A stretch of DNA of 64,000 nt from Klenkia sesuvii (GCF_037083825.1 NZ_JBAPLU010000002.1:248001-312000), one strand, 5' to 3'; positions 50,307-59,420 are shown, counted from the stretch's first letter. The notes: generated from the letters alone by a model not told the origin. A program made the numbers and translations.

Positions 50307-51740
50307 GTGACGGAGAGCCCCGCACCCACGACCCTCGGCGCGCTGCGCGACAGCGGCGCCACCCACGTCGGCGTCAAGGCCGAACTACGCACGAACCTGC
50401 TCGCCCGCCTGGCCGCCGGCGAGACCACCCTGCCCGGCATCGTCGGGTTCGACGACACCGTGGTCCCCGAGGTCGAGCGGGCCCTGATCGCCGGTCACGA
50501 CCTGGTCCTGCTCGGTGAGCGCGGCCAGGGCAAGACCCGCCTCATCCGCACCCTGGTCGGCCTGCTCGACGAGTGGACGCCGGTGCTGGTCGGCAGCGAG
50601 CTCAACGAGCACCCGCTGGCCCCGGTCAGCGTCTGGGCGCACCGGCAGATCGCCGAGCACGGCGACGCGACCCCGGTCGGCTGGCTGCACCGCGACGACC
50701 GCTTCGGGGAGAAGCTGGCCACCCCCGACACCAGCGTCGGCGACCTCATCGGCGACGTCGACCCGATCAAGGTGGCCGAGGGCCGCACCCTGGGCGACCC
50801 CGAGACCGTGCACTACGGGCTGGTGCCCCGCACCAACCGCGGCATCTTCAGCATCAACGAGCTGCCCGACCTCGCCGAGCGCATCCAGGTCGCGCTGCTC
50901 AACGTGCTCGAGGAACGCGACATCCAGATCCGCGGCTACCGCGTGCGGCTGCCGCTGGACCTGCTGCTGGTGGCCAGCGCCAACCCCGAGGACTACACCA
51001 ACCGCGGTCGCATCATCACCCCGTTGAAGGACCGGTTCGGCGCCGAGGTGCGCACCCACTACCCCATCGAGCTGGCCGACGAGATCCGGTTGCTGCACCA
51101 GGAGGCGCAGACCAGCTGGCTCGGCGGGGACGCCCTCGACGCCCCGCTGGTGCCGGCGCACCTGGTCGAGATCATGGCCCGGTTCACGCGGCTGGTCCGC
51201 GAGTCCCCGCAGGTCGACCAGCGGTCGGGGGTCAGTGCCCGGTTCGCCATCGCCGGCCTGGAGACCGTCGCGGCCTCCGCCGTGCGCCGGGCCGCCGTCG
51301 CCGGCGAACCCCGTCCGGTCGCCCGGGTGGTCGACCTCCCGGCCGTCGTCCCGGCCAGCCGCGGCAAGGTGGAGTTCGCCGACGCGGGGTCCGACCGGGA
51401 GGACGACCGCGAGCTGGAGATCCTGGAGCACCTGCTGCGGCAGGCCACGGCGCAGACCTTCCGCGCCCGCTGCGGCGGGCTGGACCTCACCGGCCTGCAG
51501 GAGCACTTCACCGGCGGCGAGGTGGTCGAGTCCGGCGACCTCGTGAGCGCCCCCGAGCTGCTCGGGCAGGTCGGCACCGTGCCCAACCTGGCGCAGCTGC
51601 TGGGTCGGCTCGGGGTCCCCGAGGGCGAGGAGTCCGCCGAGCAGGCCGCCGCCGCCGTCGAGTTCGCCCTCGAGGGGCTCTGGCTCACGCGGCGGTTGGC
51701 CAAGGACACCGACGGCGGCCGCACCGTCTACGGGAGCTGA
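50307..51740 (+). CDS. MoxR-like AAA+ ATPase (magnesium chelatase-type)
   Basis: 477-residue AAA+ protein. Walker A LLGERGQGKTRLIRT at about residue 72; Walker B region GIFSINELPDLAERIQVALL and sensor RGRIITPLKDRFGAEV. Such proteins pair with VWA-domain partners and act as metal-insertion or complex-remodelling chaperones. Resembles Rv0958 of M. tuberculosis. Start is GTG 50307 (GTG 50298 is also in frame). The partner gene begins 2 bases after its stop. Confidence 0.85.
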   Translation: MTESPAPTTLGALRDSGATHVGVKAELRTNLLARLAAGETTLPGIVGFDDTVVPEVERALIAGHDLVLLGERGQGKTRLIRTLVGLLDEWTPVLVGSELNEHPLAPVSVWAHRQIAEHGDATPVGWLHRDDRFGEKLATPDTSVGDLIGDVDPIKVAEGRTLGDPETVHYGLVPRTNRGIFSINELPDLAERIQVALLNVLEERDIQIRGYRVRLPLDLLLVASANPEDYTNRGRIITPLKDRFGAEVRTHYPIELADEIRLLHQEAQTSWLGGDALDAPLVPAHLVEIMARFTRLVRESPQVDQRSGVSARFAIAGLETVAASAVRRAAVAGEPRPVARVVDLPAVVPASRGKVEFADAGSDREDDRELEILEHLLRQATAQTFRARCGGLDLTGLQEHFTGGEVVESGDLVSAPELLGQVGTVPNLAQLLGRLGVPEGEESAEQAAAAVEFALEGLWLTRRLAKDTDGGRTVYGS

Positions 51741-51742
51741 CC

Positions 51743-53734
51743 GTGCCCCGGGGACGGCGCGGCTACCGCTACGGACGCTGGCAGGGCGGGCCCGACCCGC
51801 TCGCCCCGCCCTACGACCTGGGCGACGCCGTCGACGAGATCGGTGACCAGGTGCTGGCCGGCAGCAGCGTCCGCGAGGCCCTGCGCGACCTGCTGCGCCG
51901 CGGGCTCGACGGCCGCCGGGGCCTGGACGACCTGCGCCGGGCCGTGCGCGACCGGCTGCGCGATGCCCGCAGGGCCGGCGCGATGGACGGCACCCTGCAG
52001 GAGGTGCGGGAGCTGCTGGACACGGCCCTCGAGGCCGAGCGGCGCGAGCTGTTCCCCGACCCCGACGACGCCGCCCGCCTGGCCGAGGCCGAGCTCGACG
52101 CGCTCCCCCAGGACACCGCGGGCGCGGTCCGGGCGCTCAAGGACAAGCAGTGGCGCTCGCCCGAGGCCGCGCAGGCCTACCGGCAGATCCAGGACCTGCT
52201 GCAGAAAGAGGTGCTGGACAGCCAGTTCCAGCACATGAAGCAGGCGCTGCAGCAGATGAACGCCGACGGCGAGGACGGCAACCAGGCGGTCAAGGACATG
52301 GTCGCCGACCTCTCCGCCCTGCTGGACGCGCACAACCGCGGCGAGGACACCGACCAGCAGTTCGCCGACTTCATGGGCAAGCACGGCCAGTTCTTCCCCG
52401 ACGACCCGCAGACGGTCGACGAGCTCGTCGACTCCCTCGCCCGCCGGGCCGCCGCCCAGGAGCGCATGATGGCCGGGCTCTCCCCCGAGCAGCGGGCCGA
52501 GCTGGGCCAGCTGATGGGCCAGGCCATGCAGGACATGGGCCTGGCCAGCGAGATGGCCCACCTGAACGACGCACTGCGGCAGGCCCGGCCCGACCTGCCC
52601 TGGGGTCGGCCGGGCCCGGTGCCCGACGGCGCCGAGGGGCTCGGGCTGGGTGACGCGACGACGGCCGTCGCCGAGCTGGCCGACCTCGAGGCGCTGTCGA
52701 ACCAGCTCTCCCAGGGCTACGCCGGCGCCAGCCTGGCCGACGTCGACGAGGAGCTCGTCGAGCGAGCGCTGGGTCGCTCCGGGGTCGACGACCTCGCCGC
52801 CCTGCGGCAGCTGGAGCGCGAACTGGAACGCCAGGGCCACCTCTCCCGCACCGAGGGCCGGCTGGAGCTCTCGCCCAAGGCGGTGCGCCGGCTGGGTGCG
52901 ACCGCCCTGCGCCGGGTCTTCGCCCAGCTCGACGCCACCGGCCGGGGGGAGCACGACGTCGCCGACGCCGGGGCGACCGGTGAGCTGACCGGGGCCAGCC
53001 GCGAGTGGCGGTTCGGCGACGAGCAGCCGCTGGACGTCGTCCGCACCGTGCGCAACGCGGTGCTGCGCACCGCCGGCGGACCCTCCACGGACGGCGACCG
53101 CCGGGTGCGCATCGCGGTCGAGGACTTCGAGGTCGTGGAGACCGAACGCCGCACCGGGGCCGCGGTCGCGCTGCTTGTCGACCTGTCGTACTCGATGGCC
53201 CTGCGCGGCACGTGGGGGGCGGCGAAGTCGACCGCGATGGCCCTGCACTCGCTGGTCACCACGCGCTTCCCCCAGGACGCCATCGAGATCATCGGGTTCG
53301 CCTCCACCGCGCAGGTCCTGCGGCCCGAGACCCTGGCCGAGCTCAGCGTCGACACGCTGCAGGGCACCAACCTGCAGCACGGGTTGATGCTGGCCCGCCG
53401 CTTCCTGGCCCGGCACCACGACGCCGAGCCCGTCGTCCTGGTGGTCACCGACGGCGAGCCGACCGCCCACCTCGAGGACGACGGGTCGCCCTACTTCTGC
53501 TGGCCACCGATGCCCGAGACGATCGCCAAGACGGTGGCCGAGGTCGAACGGGTGGCCCGGTCGGGCGCGACGATGAACGTGTTCGCCCTCGACCCCGAGC
53601 CGGCCCTGGTGCACTTCGTGCAGGACATCACCCAGCGCGCCGGCGGCCGGGTCTTCCTCCCCGACGGCGAGCGCCTCGGCGAGTACGTCGTCGCTGACTA
53701 CCTGCGCGCCCGTAGGGGGCGGCGTAGCCGTTAG
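51743..53734 (+). CDS. VWA domain protein, partner of MoxR-like ATPase
   Basis: 663 residues. C-terminal von Willebrand A domain (about 465-650) with MIDAS motif LLVDLSYSMAL (DxSxS), the Thr in QGTNLQHG and Asp in VTDGEPT. The N-terminal 450 residues are helical, with many Glu/Arg-rich stretches (LLQKEVLDSQFQHMKQALQQ). Gene order and domain layout match Rv0958/Rv0959, so it probably works with the preceding ATPase. GTG start 2 bases after the ATPase stop; ends in an Arg-rich RARRGRRSR tail. Confidence 0.85.
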   Translation: MPRGRRGYRYGRWQGGPDPLAPPYDLGDAVDEIGDQVLAGSSVREALRDLLRRGLDGRRGLDDLRRAVRDRLRDARRAGAMDGTLQEVRELLDTALEAERRELFPDPDDAARLAEAELDALPQDTAGAVRALKDKQWRSPEAAQAYRQIQDLLQKEVLDSQFQHMKQALQQMNADGEDGNQAVKDMVADLSALLDAHNRGEDTDQQFADFMGKHGQFFPDDPQTVDELVDSLARRAAAQERMMAGLSPEQRAELGQLMGQAMQDMGLASEMAHLNDALRQARPDLPWGRPGPVPDGAEGLGLGDATTAVAELADLEALSNQLSQGYAGASLADVDEELVERALGRSGVDDLAALRQLERELERQGHLSRTEGRLELSPKAVRRLGATALRRVFAQLDATGRGEHDVADAGATGELTGASREWRFGDEQPLDVVRTVRNAVLRTAGGPSTDGDRRVRIAVEDFEVVETERRTGAAVALLVDLSYSMALRGTWGAAKSTAMALHSLVTTRFPQDAIEIIGFASTAQVLRPETLAELSVDTLQGTNLQHGLMLARRFLARHHDAEPVVLVVTDGEPTAHLEDDGSPYFCWPPMPETIAKTVAEVERVARSGATMNVFALDPEPALVHFVQDITQRAGGRVFLPDGERLGEYVVADYLRARRGRRSR

Positions 53735-53815
53735 GCGCGGCGCAGGGGCCCGGCCCGCGCGCAGCGTGGGTTGGGGGCGCCGGGTGCTTCTCCTGCGCGC
53801 CCGCAGGGGGCCGCG
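53701..53815 (+). repeat. Direct repeat at the 3' end of the VWA gene
   Basis: The last codons of the VWA gene (53701-53724) recur, with about three mismatches, 91 bases downstream (53792-53815). Between them lie GCGCAGG/CCTGCGC arms that can form a terminator-like stem. The copy is outside any gene I support. Confidence 0.5.
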
Positions 53816-53937
53816 AGCCCGCTGACCCCATTCGGTCGCCGGGCAGGTATGCGGTCACAGCATGCCCTGACCGGATACCTCGGCACCGACCATCCGCCGG
53901 TCGACCAGCGGAGGAATGGCAGGCCACCACCGCGGTC

Positions 53938-54465
53938 TCAGCGCGGGGCGGTGAGGAGCCGCTCGACGAGGCGTCTCTCCCGCAGCACCATCTGCAGCAG
54001 GCCGATCGTCAGCGCGACGAGACCCCCGGCGAGCGCCCAGATGCCGGGAGCCTGGGGGCCCGAACGGGACGCTGCGAGGACGACCGGAACAGTCACGGCC
54101 ACACCGACGCCGACGCACAGGGCAGAGATCCACGCCAGGTCGCGACGGCGTCGGGTGAGGACAGGTAGCCAGACCGGGGGTTCCGAGCCCTCCGGCACCC
54201 GCCCGGTGCGCCGCACCACGGTCAACAGTTCCCGCTGGGGACGGTTCTTCTGGAACGAGCGACTGCGCTGCGCCAGTCGCATGCCGAGGAGCCACGCACC
54301 TCCGGTCAGGACCGTGCCCGTCGCTACGTGGAGGATCAACCGCCGCCAGCTCCACTGGTCGTCGAACCACACGACGTCGACGCTCTGCGTCCAGCACGTA
54401 GAGATCAGGCTGCTGACGACACCGACGGCGACTGCCGCACGCCAGCTGACCACGGTGTTCGGCAC
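53938..54465 (-). CDS. Uncharacterised four-helix membrane protein
   Basis: 175 residues from GTG 54465 (frame open to 54513). Hydrophobic helices at about 8-26, 40-60, 115-135 and 140-160, with an Arg/Lys/Gln-rich cytoplasmic stretch (QRSRSFQKNRPQRELLTV). No known family. Local base composition looks less GC-rich than neighbours, which could mean a recent gain. Flanked by VWA and GNAT genes on the other strand. Confidence 0.55.
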   Translation of the reverse strand: MPNTVVSWRAAVAVGVVSSLISTCWTQSVDVVWFDDQWSWRRLILHVATGTVLTGGAWLLGMRLAQRSRSFQKNRPQRELLTVVRRTGRVPEGSEPPVWLPVLTRRRRDLAWISALCVGVGVAVTVPVVLAASRSGPQAPGIWALAGGLVALTIGLLQMVLRERRLVERLLTAPR

Positions 54466-54560
54466 GCCCCCATCTTGCCGGTCCGGATGATCATCGACGC
54501 GCCGGCTCACCACGCCCCGTCCCGGGAGGGCCGCCGGGCGCGCTGAGGGAGACTGGCCGG

Positions 54561-55007
54561 GTGAGCACGGTCAGGATCGAGCGGGTACCGGTGGAGGCCA
54601 CCTACGAACTGCGGGCCCGGGTGCTCCGCCAGGGCCGACCCGTGCAGATCACCGGCGACGACGCGCCCTCGGCCATCCACCTGGCCGCCGTCACCGAGGA
54701 GGGCCGCATCGTGGGGGTGGTCCGCTTCCACCCCCAGGTGTGCCAGTGGCGCGACACGGAGTACGCGTGGCAGCTGCGCGGGATGGCCACCGACCCCGAC
54801 GTGCGCGGGCTCGGCGCAGGCCGCGCGCTGGTGGCCGAGGGCCTGGTGCAGATCTCGCGCGCCGGGGCCGACCTCGTGTGGTGCGACGCCCGGGCGGCCG
54901 CCGTCGGCTTCTACGAGCGGATCGGGTTCCGCACGGTGACCGAGCCCTACGACATGCCGCCGGTCGGGCTGCACCTGGGCATGGTGCTCGACCTCCCCAT
55001 CCGCTGA
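54561..55007 (+). CDS. GNAT family N-acetyltransferase
   Basis: 148-residue acetyltransferase: acetyl-CoA loop RGLGAGRALVAEGLVQ (about residue 80) with the preceding LRGMATDPDVRG, and the C-terminal GFYERIGFRTVTEPYD. The N-terminal TYELRARVLRQGRP fits the ElaA/YjdJ-like subgroup acting on small molecules or proteins; substrate unknown. GTG start. Confidence 0.85.
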   Translation: MSTVRIERVPVEATYELRARVLRQGRPVQITGDDAPSAIHLAAVTEEGRIVGVVRFHPQVCQWRDTEYAWQLRGMATDPDVRGLGAGRALVAEGLVQISRAGADLVWCDARAAAVGFYERIGFRTVTEPYDMPPVGLHLGMVLDLPIR

Positions 55008-55165
55008 CGGGCCGTCCGCGGCTGGGGAGGTCGCGCCCCGTGCCGGCCACCGGGTCGTCGCCGGGCCCTCGCCCGGCGTCCACCCGGTGCGCGTACAACG
55101 GAACCCCCGGGGAGCGATAGCCTCGGCGGGCACAGCGCGGGCGGACCAACCAGGACGGTGACCAG

Positions 55166-56185
55166 GTGACACGGGCGAGCAGGGCGCGACGGCTCGCCAC
55201 GGCCGCGGTCTACGGCGGCGGCGGACTGGGCCTGGCCGGCGCCGGGCTGGCCACGCTGCTGCGGCAGGAGGCCCGGTTGGCCCGCCGCCGGGTCGAGTCG
55301 CGCACCTCCAAGGCCGACCCGCCGACCGGCGAGGGTCGCTACGGCCGGTACCGCGGCCCCGAGGTCGTGCTCGCCGTGCTGGGCGACTCCAGCGCCGTCG
55401 GCCTCGGTGTCGACCGGGCCGAGCAGACCCCCGGCGTCCTCATCGCCTCCGCCCTGGCCGAGCTGGCCGAGCGCCCCGTCCGGCTGGTCAAGGTGGCGGT
55501 CTCCGGCGCCCGCTCGGCCGACCTCGCCCGCCAGGTCGAGCGCGTGCTCCCGCAGCGACCCGACGTCGCCATGGTCATGATCGGCGCCAACGACGTCACC
55601 AGCCGGTCCAAGCCCGCGCTCGCCGTCCGCGACCTGGCCGCCGCCGTCCGCGCCCTGCGGGAGACCGGCTGCGAGGTCGTCGTCGGCACCTGCCCCGACC
55701 TGGGCACCATCCGCCCGGTCGCCCAGCCACTGCGCACCCTCGGGCGCCGCTGGAGCAGGCAGCTGGCCGCCGCCCAGACCATGGCCGTCGTGGCCGAGGG
55801 CGGGCGCACCGTGTCGCTCGGCTCGCTGCTGGGCCCGCAGTTCGCCAGTGACCGCACCATGTTCTCCCGCGACGAGTTCCACCCCTCGGCCGCCGGCTAC
55901 GCCGCCGCGGCAGCCTGCCTGCTGCCGTCGGTCGCCGACGCGATCGGCGTGTGGCCCGCCGCCGCCGACCGCAGCACCCGCGGGTTGCGCCGGGTCAGCC
56001 TGCGGCCCATCGCCCAGGCCGCCGCGAGCGCCGCCGGCCGGCCGGGCACCGAGGTGCAGCCGGCCTCGGTCGACGGCGCCGAGGCCGGCCCGCGGGGCCC
56101 CTGGGCGCTGCTGCGTCGTCGTCGTCCGCAGCGCCTGCCCGCGGTGACGCCCGCAGCCGAGCCCGCGGCGGCTACCGATCGGTAA
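55166..56185 (+). CDS. SGNH/GDSL hydrolase, exported
   Basis: 339 residues. Short basic N-terminus with one hydrophobic stretch (about 14-29) that may anchor or export it. SGNH blocks: LGDSSAVGLG (nucleophile Ser), VSGARSADLA (Gly), GANDV (Asn), and DEFHPSAAGY (Asp-His). Resembles mycobacterial Rv1075c. A Pro/Arg-rich tail follows the catalytic domain. The upstream TAGCCT may be its -10. Next gene is a thiolase, the same order as Rv1074c/Rv1075c. Confidence 0.88.
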   Translation: MTRASRARRLATAAVYGGGGLGLAGAGLATLLRQEARLARRRVESRTSKADPPTGEGRYGRYRGPEVVLAVLGDSSAVGLGVDRAEQTPGVLIASALAELAERPVRLVKVAVSGARSADLARQVERVLPQRPDVAMVMIGANDVTSRSKPALAVRDLAAAVRALRETGCEVVVGTCPDLGTIRPVAQPLRTLGRRWSRQLAAAQTMAVVAEGGRTVSLGSLLGPQFASDRTMFSRDEFHPSAAGYAAAAACLLPSVADAIGVWPAAADRSTRGLRRVSLRPIAQAAASAAGRPGTEVQPASVDGAEAGPRGPWALLRRRRPQRLPAVTPAAEPAAATDR

Positions 56186-56251
56186 CCAGGGGTAGGTTCG
56201 GGGCCGAAGCCGACGCCACCACATGGGTGGCGCCTCACCGTGGAGGTCTCC

Positions 56252-57472
56252 GTGCCCGAAGCCGTCATCGTCGCCGCAGCCCGCTCCCCCATCGGCCGCG
56301 CGTTCAAGGGGTCGCTGAAGGACCTGCGTCCCGACGACCTGGCCGCCACCATCGTCAAGGCCGCCCTGGACCAGGTGCCCTCGCTCGACCCCCGCGACAT
56401 CTCCGACCTGATGCTCGGCTGCGGCCTGCCCGGGGGCGAGCAGGGCTTCAACATGGGCCGCGTCGTGTCGGTGCTGCTGGGCATGGACCACCTGCCCGGC
56501 ACCACGATCACCCGGTACTGCTCGTCGTCGCTGCAGACCACCCGCATGGCCCTGCACGCCATCAAGGCCGGCGAGGGCGACGTGTTCGTCTCCGCCGGCG
56601 TCGAGATGGTGTCCCGCTTCGCCAAGGGCAACTCCGACGGCCTGCCCGACACCGAGAACCCGGTGTTCGCCGACCGCAAGGCCGAGGTCGCGAAGGTGGC
56701 CGAGACCGGTGCGGACTCCTGGACCGACCCGCGCGAGGACGGCGGCATCCCCGACGTCTACATCGCCATGGGCCAGACGGCGGAGAACTTGGCGCTGCTC
56801 AAGGACGTCTCGCGGCAGGAGATGGACGAGTTCGCCGTCCGGTCGCAGAACCTGGCCGAGAAGTCCATCGCCGACGGCTTCTGGGAGCGGGAGATCACCC
56901 CCGTCACCACCCCCGACGGCACGGTCGTGTCCCAGGACGACGGGCCGCGCGCCGGCACGACGCTGGAGGGCATCTCCCAGCTCAAGCCGGTCTTCCGTCC
57001 CGACGGCCGGGTGACCGCGGGCAACGCCTGCCCGCTCAACGACGGCGCCGCGGCGCTGGTGGTCATGAGCGACACGAAGGCCGCCGAGCTGGGCATCACC
57101 CCGCTGGCCCGCATCGTCTCCACCGGCGTCACCGGGCTGTCGCCGGAGATCATGGGCTACGGCCCGGTCGAGGCGTCCAAGCAGGCCCTCGCCCGGGCCG
57201 GCATGACGATCGACGACATGGACCTGGTCGAGATCAACGAGGCCTTCGCGGCGCAGGTCATCCCCAGCTACCGCGACCTGGGCATCGACATCGACAAGCT
57301 GAACGTGCACGGCGGGGCCATCGCCGTCGGCCACCCGTTCGGGATGACCGGCGCCCGGATCACCGGCACGCTGCTGAACGGTCTGCGGGCCACCGACGGC
57401 ACCTTCGGTCTGGAGACCATGTGCGTCGGCGGCGGCATGGGCATGGCGATGGTGCTCGAGCGCCTGAGCTGA
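56252..57472 (+). CDS. Acetyl-CoA acetyltransferase/thiolase (FadA-like)
   Basis: 406-residue thiolase that joins or cleaves acyl-CoA. Active-site Cys in YCSSSLQTTRMA (about residue 89), His in GGAIAVGHPFGMTGAR, and a second Cys in MCVGGGMGMAMV. GTG 56252 with GGAGG 5 bases upstream is preferred over GTG 56240. Likely beta-oxidation; similar to FadA3 of M. tuberculosis. A strong terminator follows. Confidence 0.94.
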   Translation: MPEAVIVAAARSPIGRAFKGSLKDLRPDDLAATIVKAALDQVPSLDPRDISDLMLGCGLPGGEQGFNMGRVVSVLLGMDHLPGTTITRYCSSSLQTTRMALHAIKAGEGDVFVSAGVEMVSRFAKGNSDGLPDTENPVFADRKAEVAKVAETGADSWTDPREDGGIPDVYIAMGQTAENLALLKDVSRQEMDEFAVRSQNLAEKSIADGFWEREITPVTTPDGTVVSQDDGPRAGTTLEGISQLKPVFRPDGRVTAGNACPLNDGAAALVVMSDTKAAELGITPLARIVSTGVTGLSPEIMGYGPVEASKQALARAGMTIDDMDLVEINEAFAAQVIPSYRDLGIDIDKLNVHGGAIAVGHPFGMTGARITGTLLNGLRATDGTFGLETMCVGGGMGMAMVLERLS

Positions 57473-57488
57473 CCTCCCCGGAACGGAC

Positions 57489-57526
57489 CGAGGCCCGGCC
57501 CCCTCGCGGGGACCGGGCCTCGTTCT
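57489..57526 (+). terminator. Terminator after thiolase
   Basis: CGAGGCCCGG (57489-57498) pairs with CCGGGCCTCG (57513-57522), with an inner CCCC/GGGG, followed by TTCT: a classic stem with a short T-run. Confidence 0.8.
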
Positions 57527-57538
57527 GTGCTGGAACGG

Positions 57539-57590
57539 CCTCGGTGCTGGGTCCCGAGCCGCGCGAAGCGTGGTTCGGGGGGCACCGAGG
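57539..57590. terminator. Convergent hairpin before BI-1 gene end
   Basis: CCTCGGTGC (57539-57547) with GCACCGAGG (57582-57590) and an inner CCCGAGCC/GGTTCGGG pairing. It serves the minus-strand BI-1 gene and backs up the thiolase terminator. Confidence 0.65.
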
Positions 57591-57598
57591 TCCTTCTG

Positions 57599-58435
57599 CT
57601 ACTCGCGGAAGTAGCTGAGCAGGCGCAGGATCTCCAGGTACAGCCAGATGACCGTGACCAGCAGGCCGAAGGCGATGTACCAGGCGACCTTGGGCTGCAC
57701 GCCCCGGCGGATGGCCTCGTCGGCCATGTCGAAGTCGAGCAGCAGCGAGAACGCGGCGACCCCGATGACGACCAGGCTGAAGACGATGGCCAGCGGTCCG
57801 CCGGCGCGCAGGCCCAGGCCCTCGCCGTCGGCGGTGAAGAAGCTGGCCACCAGGTTCACCAGCATCAGGGCCAGCACGCCGAACATCGCCCCGACGACCC
57901 AGCGGGTCAGCTTCGGGGTGACCCGGATGGCGCCGGTCTTGTAGACCACCAGCATGCCGAAGAAGACACCGAAGGTGCCGACCACGGCCTGCATGACGAT
58001 GCCCGGGTAGACCGAGTTGAACGCCTCGCTGATCGCGCCGACACCGACACCCATGAGGGCGGCGTAGGCGAGCGTGGCGGCCGGGTTGGCGATCTGCTTG
58101 AACGAGATGACCAGGCCGACGACGAAGGCCACGAGCACGGCCGGCAGGGCCAGGCCCATCGCGGCCTGCCCGGGGACGGCCCAGACGGCGGCGGCGGCCA
58201 GCACGGTGACCAGGAAGGAGATCCCGGTCTTGCTGACGACGTCGTCCATCGTCATGTACTGCTGGCCGGTGGCCGCGTACGGGTTCTGCTGGTAGGGAGC
58301 CTGCTGGCCCCACTGCTGGGGGGCCCCGGACTGCTGCGGTCCCGGCTGGGCGTAGCCCGCGTTGCCGTACTGGGCACCCGGGCCGTTGGGGGCGCCGGGG
58401 AAGCCCCGGCTGAAGGCCGGGTTGCTGCTGGGCAT
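57599..58435 (-). CDS. Bax inhibitor-1/YccA family membrane protein
   Basis: 278 residues from ATG 58435 (GAGGAG 6 bases upstream). A Gln/Pro/Gly/Tyr-rich cytoplasmic N-terminus of about 75 residues (PGPQQSGAPQQWGQQAPYQ) leads to seven membrane helices with ISFKQIANPAATLAYAALMG and FGLLVTVIWLYLEILRLLSY. Family members are proposed calcium-leak or stress-response channels; the role here is unknown. Single gene, minus strand. Confidence 0.93.
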   Translation of the reverse strand: MPSSNPAFSRGFPGAPNGPGAQYGNAGYAQPGPQQSGAPQQWGQQAPYQQNPYAATGQQYMTMDDVVSKTGISFLVTVLAAAAVWAVPGQAAMGLALPAVLVAFVVGLVISFKQIANPAATLAYAALMGVGVGAISEAFNSVYPGIVMQAVVGTFGVFFGMLVVYKTGAIRVTPKLTRWVVGAMFGVLALMLVNLVASFFTADGEGLGLRAGGPLAIVFSLVVIGVAAFSLLLDFDMADEAIRRGVQPKVAWYIAFGLLVTVIWLYLEILRLLSYFRE

Positions 58436-58565
58436 CGTCATCTCCTCGAGGTGACTCGGTCGGGTGCGTGGGCCGGGTGGAGCTGACCCACTCGACCTGC
58501 ACAACGCACCTGCGCGCCGATCAGTTCCTGGACGTCGCCTGGGCGTGACCGCGCCGTCGTCGCGG

Positions 58566-58639
58566 TGCCCTCGGTGGGGTTCGAACCCACACTGGGACCC
58601 TTTTAAGGGGCCTGCCTCTGCCGGTTGGGCTACGAGGGC
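58566..58639 (-). tRNA. tRNA with UAA anticodon, short variable loop
   Basis: Minus-strand cloverleaf: acceptor GCCCTCG/CGAGGGC with discriminator A; D arm GCC/GGC with the GG of the D loop; anticodon stem GGCCC/GGGTC and loop CTTAAAA, giving anticodon UAA (reads UUA, Leu); five-base variable loop; T arm GTGGG-TTCGAAC-CCCAC. All stems pair. Normal bacterial tRNA-Leu has a long class II variable arm, missing here, so amino acid identity is uncertain. CCA is not encoded (ACCG follows). Confidence 0.85.
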
Positions 58640-58658
58640 GGTGCGCGCCGCGCAGGGC

Positions 58659-59420
58659 TCATCCTGCCGCGAGCGACACGGCCCGCTGCAGGACGGCGTC
58701 GAGCATCGGCTCGGTGAGCCGACCGGTGAAGGTGTTCTGCTGGCTGACGTGGTAGCTCCCCAGGAGGGTCAGCGGCCCGCCGGGCCCCGCGAGCTCCACC
58801 TCGACGCCGTGGCCGAACCTCGGCCGGGGCCGGGGCAGCGCGTAGCCGGCCGCGGCCAGCACGGGCAGCAGGGCCGACCACCCGAAGCCGCCCAGCACGA
58901 CGGCCACCCGCAACCGGGGCAGCAGCTGCAGCTCGCGCGCCAACCAGGGCGAGCAGGTGTCGCGCTCGGCCGGGGTGGGCGCGTTGTCCGGCGGGGCACA
59001 CCGGACCGCCGAGACGATGCGCACGTCGTTCACCTGCAGGCCGTCGTCCCGGCTCACCGAGGTCGGCTGGTTGGCCAGTCCCGCCCGCCACAGCGCGGCG
59101 AAGATCCAGTCGCCGGACCGGTCGCCGGTGAAGATGCGGCCGGTGCGGTTGCCGCCGTGCGCCGCCGGGGCCAGCCCGACGACGGCGATGCGCGCGTCGG
59201 CGGGGCCCATGCCGGTCACCGGCCGACCCCAGTAGACCTGGTCGCGGAACGCCGCCCGCTTGACCTCCGCGACCTCCTCGCGCCAGGCCACCAGCCGCGG
59301 GCACGCGCGGCACCCCGACACCCGGTCGTCGACGGCGGCGAGGTCGCGGGCCGACCGGGCACCGCGGACCACCCCACCCGGGGTGCGGGTGACGGGGTAG
59401 CCGTCGGCGTCTCGTCCCAT
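58659..59420 (-). CDS. Uracil-DNA glycosylase, family 5 (UdgB)
   Basis: 253-residue iron-sulfur DNA repair glycosylase that removes uracil and related damage, important for GC-rich genomes. Four Cys ligands: GCRACPRLV, RCAPPDNAPTP and DTC. Catalytic block GLAPAAHGGNRTGRIFTGDR and the C-terminal GSYHVSQQNTFTGR are specific to family 5. ATG 59420; overlaps no neighbour; divergent from the DUF4235 gene. Confidence 0.93.
   Translation of the reverse strand: MGRDADGYPVTRTPGGVVRGARSARDLAAVDDRVSGCRACPRLVAWREEVAEVKRAAFRDQVYWGRPVTGMGPADARIAVVGLAPAAHGGNRTGRIFTGDRSGDWIFAALWRAGLANQPTSVSRDDGLQVNDVRIVSAVRCAPPDNAPTPAERDTCSPWLARELQLLPRLRVAVVLGGFGWSALLPVLAAAGYALPRPRPRFGHGVEVELAGPGGPLTLLGSYHVSQQNTFTGRLTEPMLDAVLQRAVSLAAG

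Noticed and set aside
53771..54490. 239-codon plus-strand frame opposite the four-helix membrane protein
   Set aside because: Product is Arg/Ser/Pro/Thr-rich without domain. The minus strand gives convincing hydrophobic helices.
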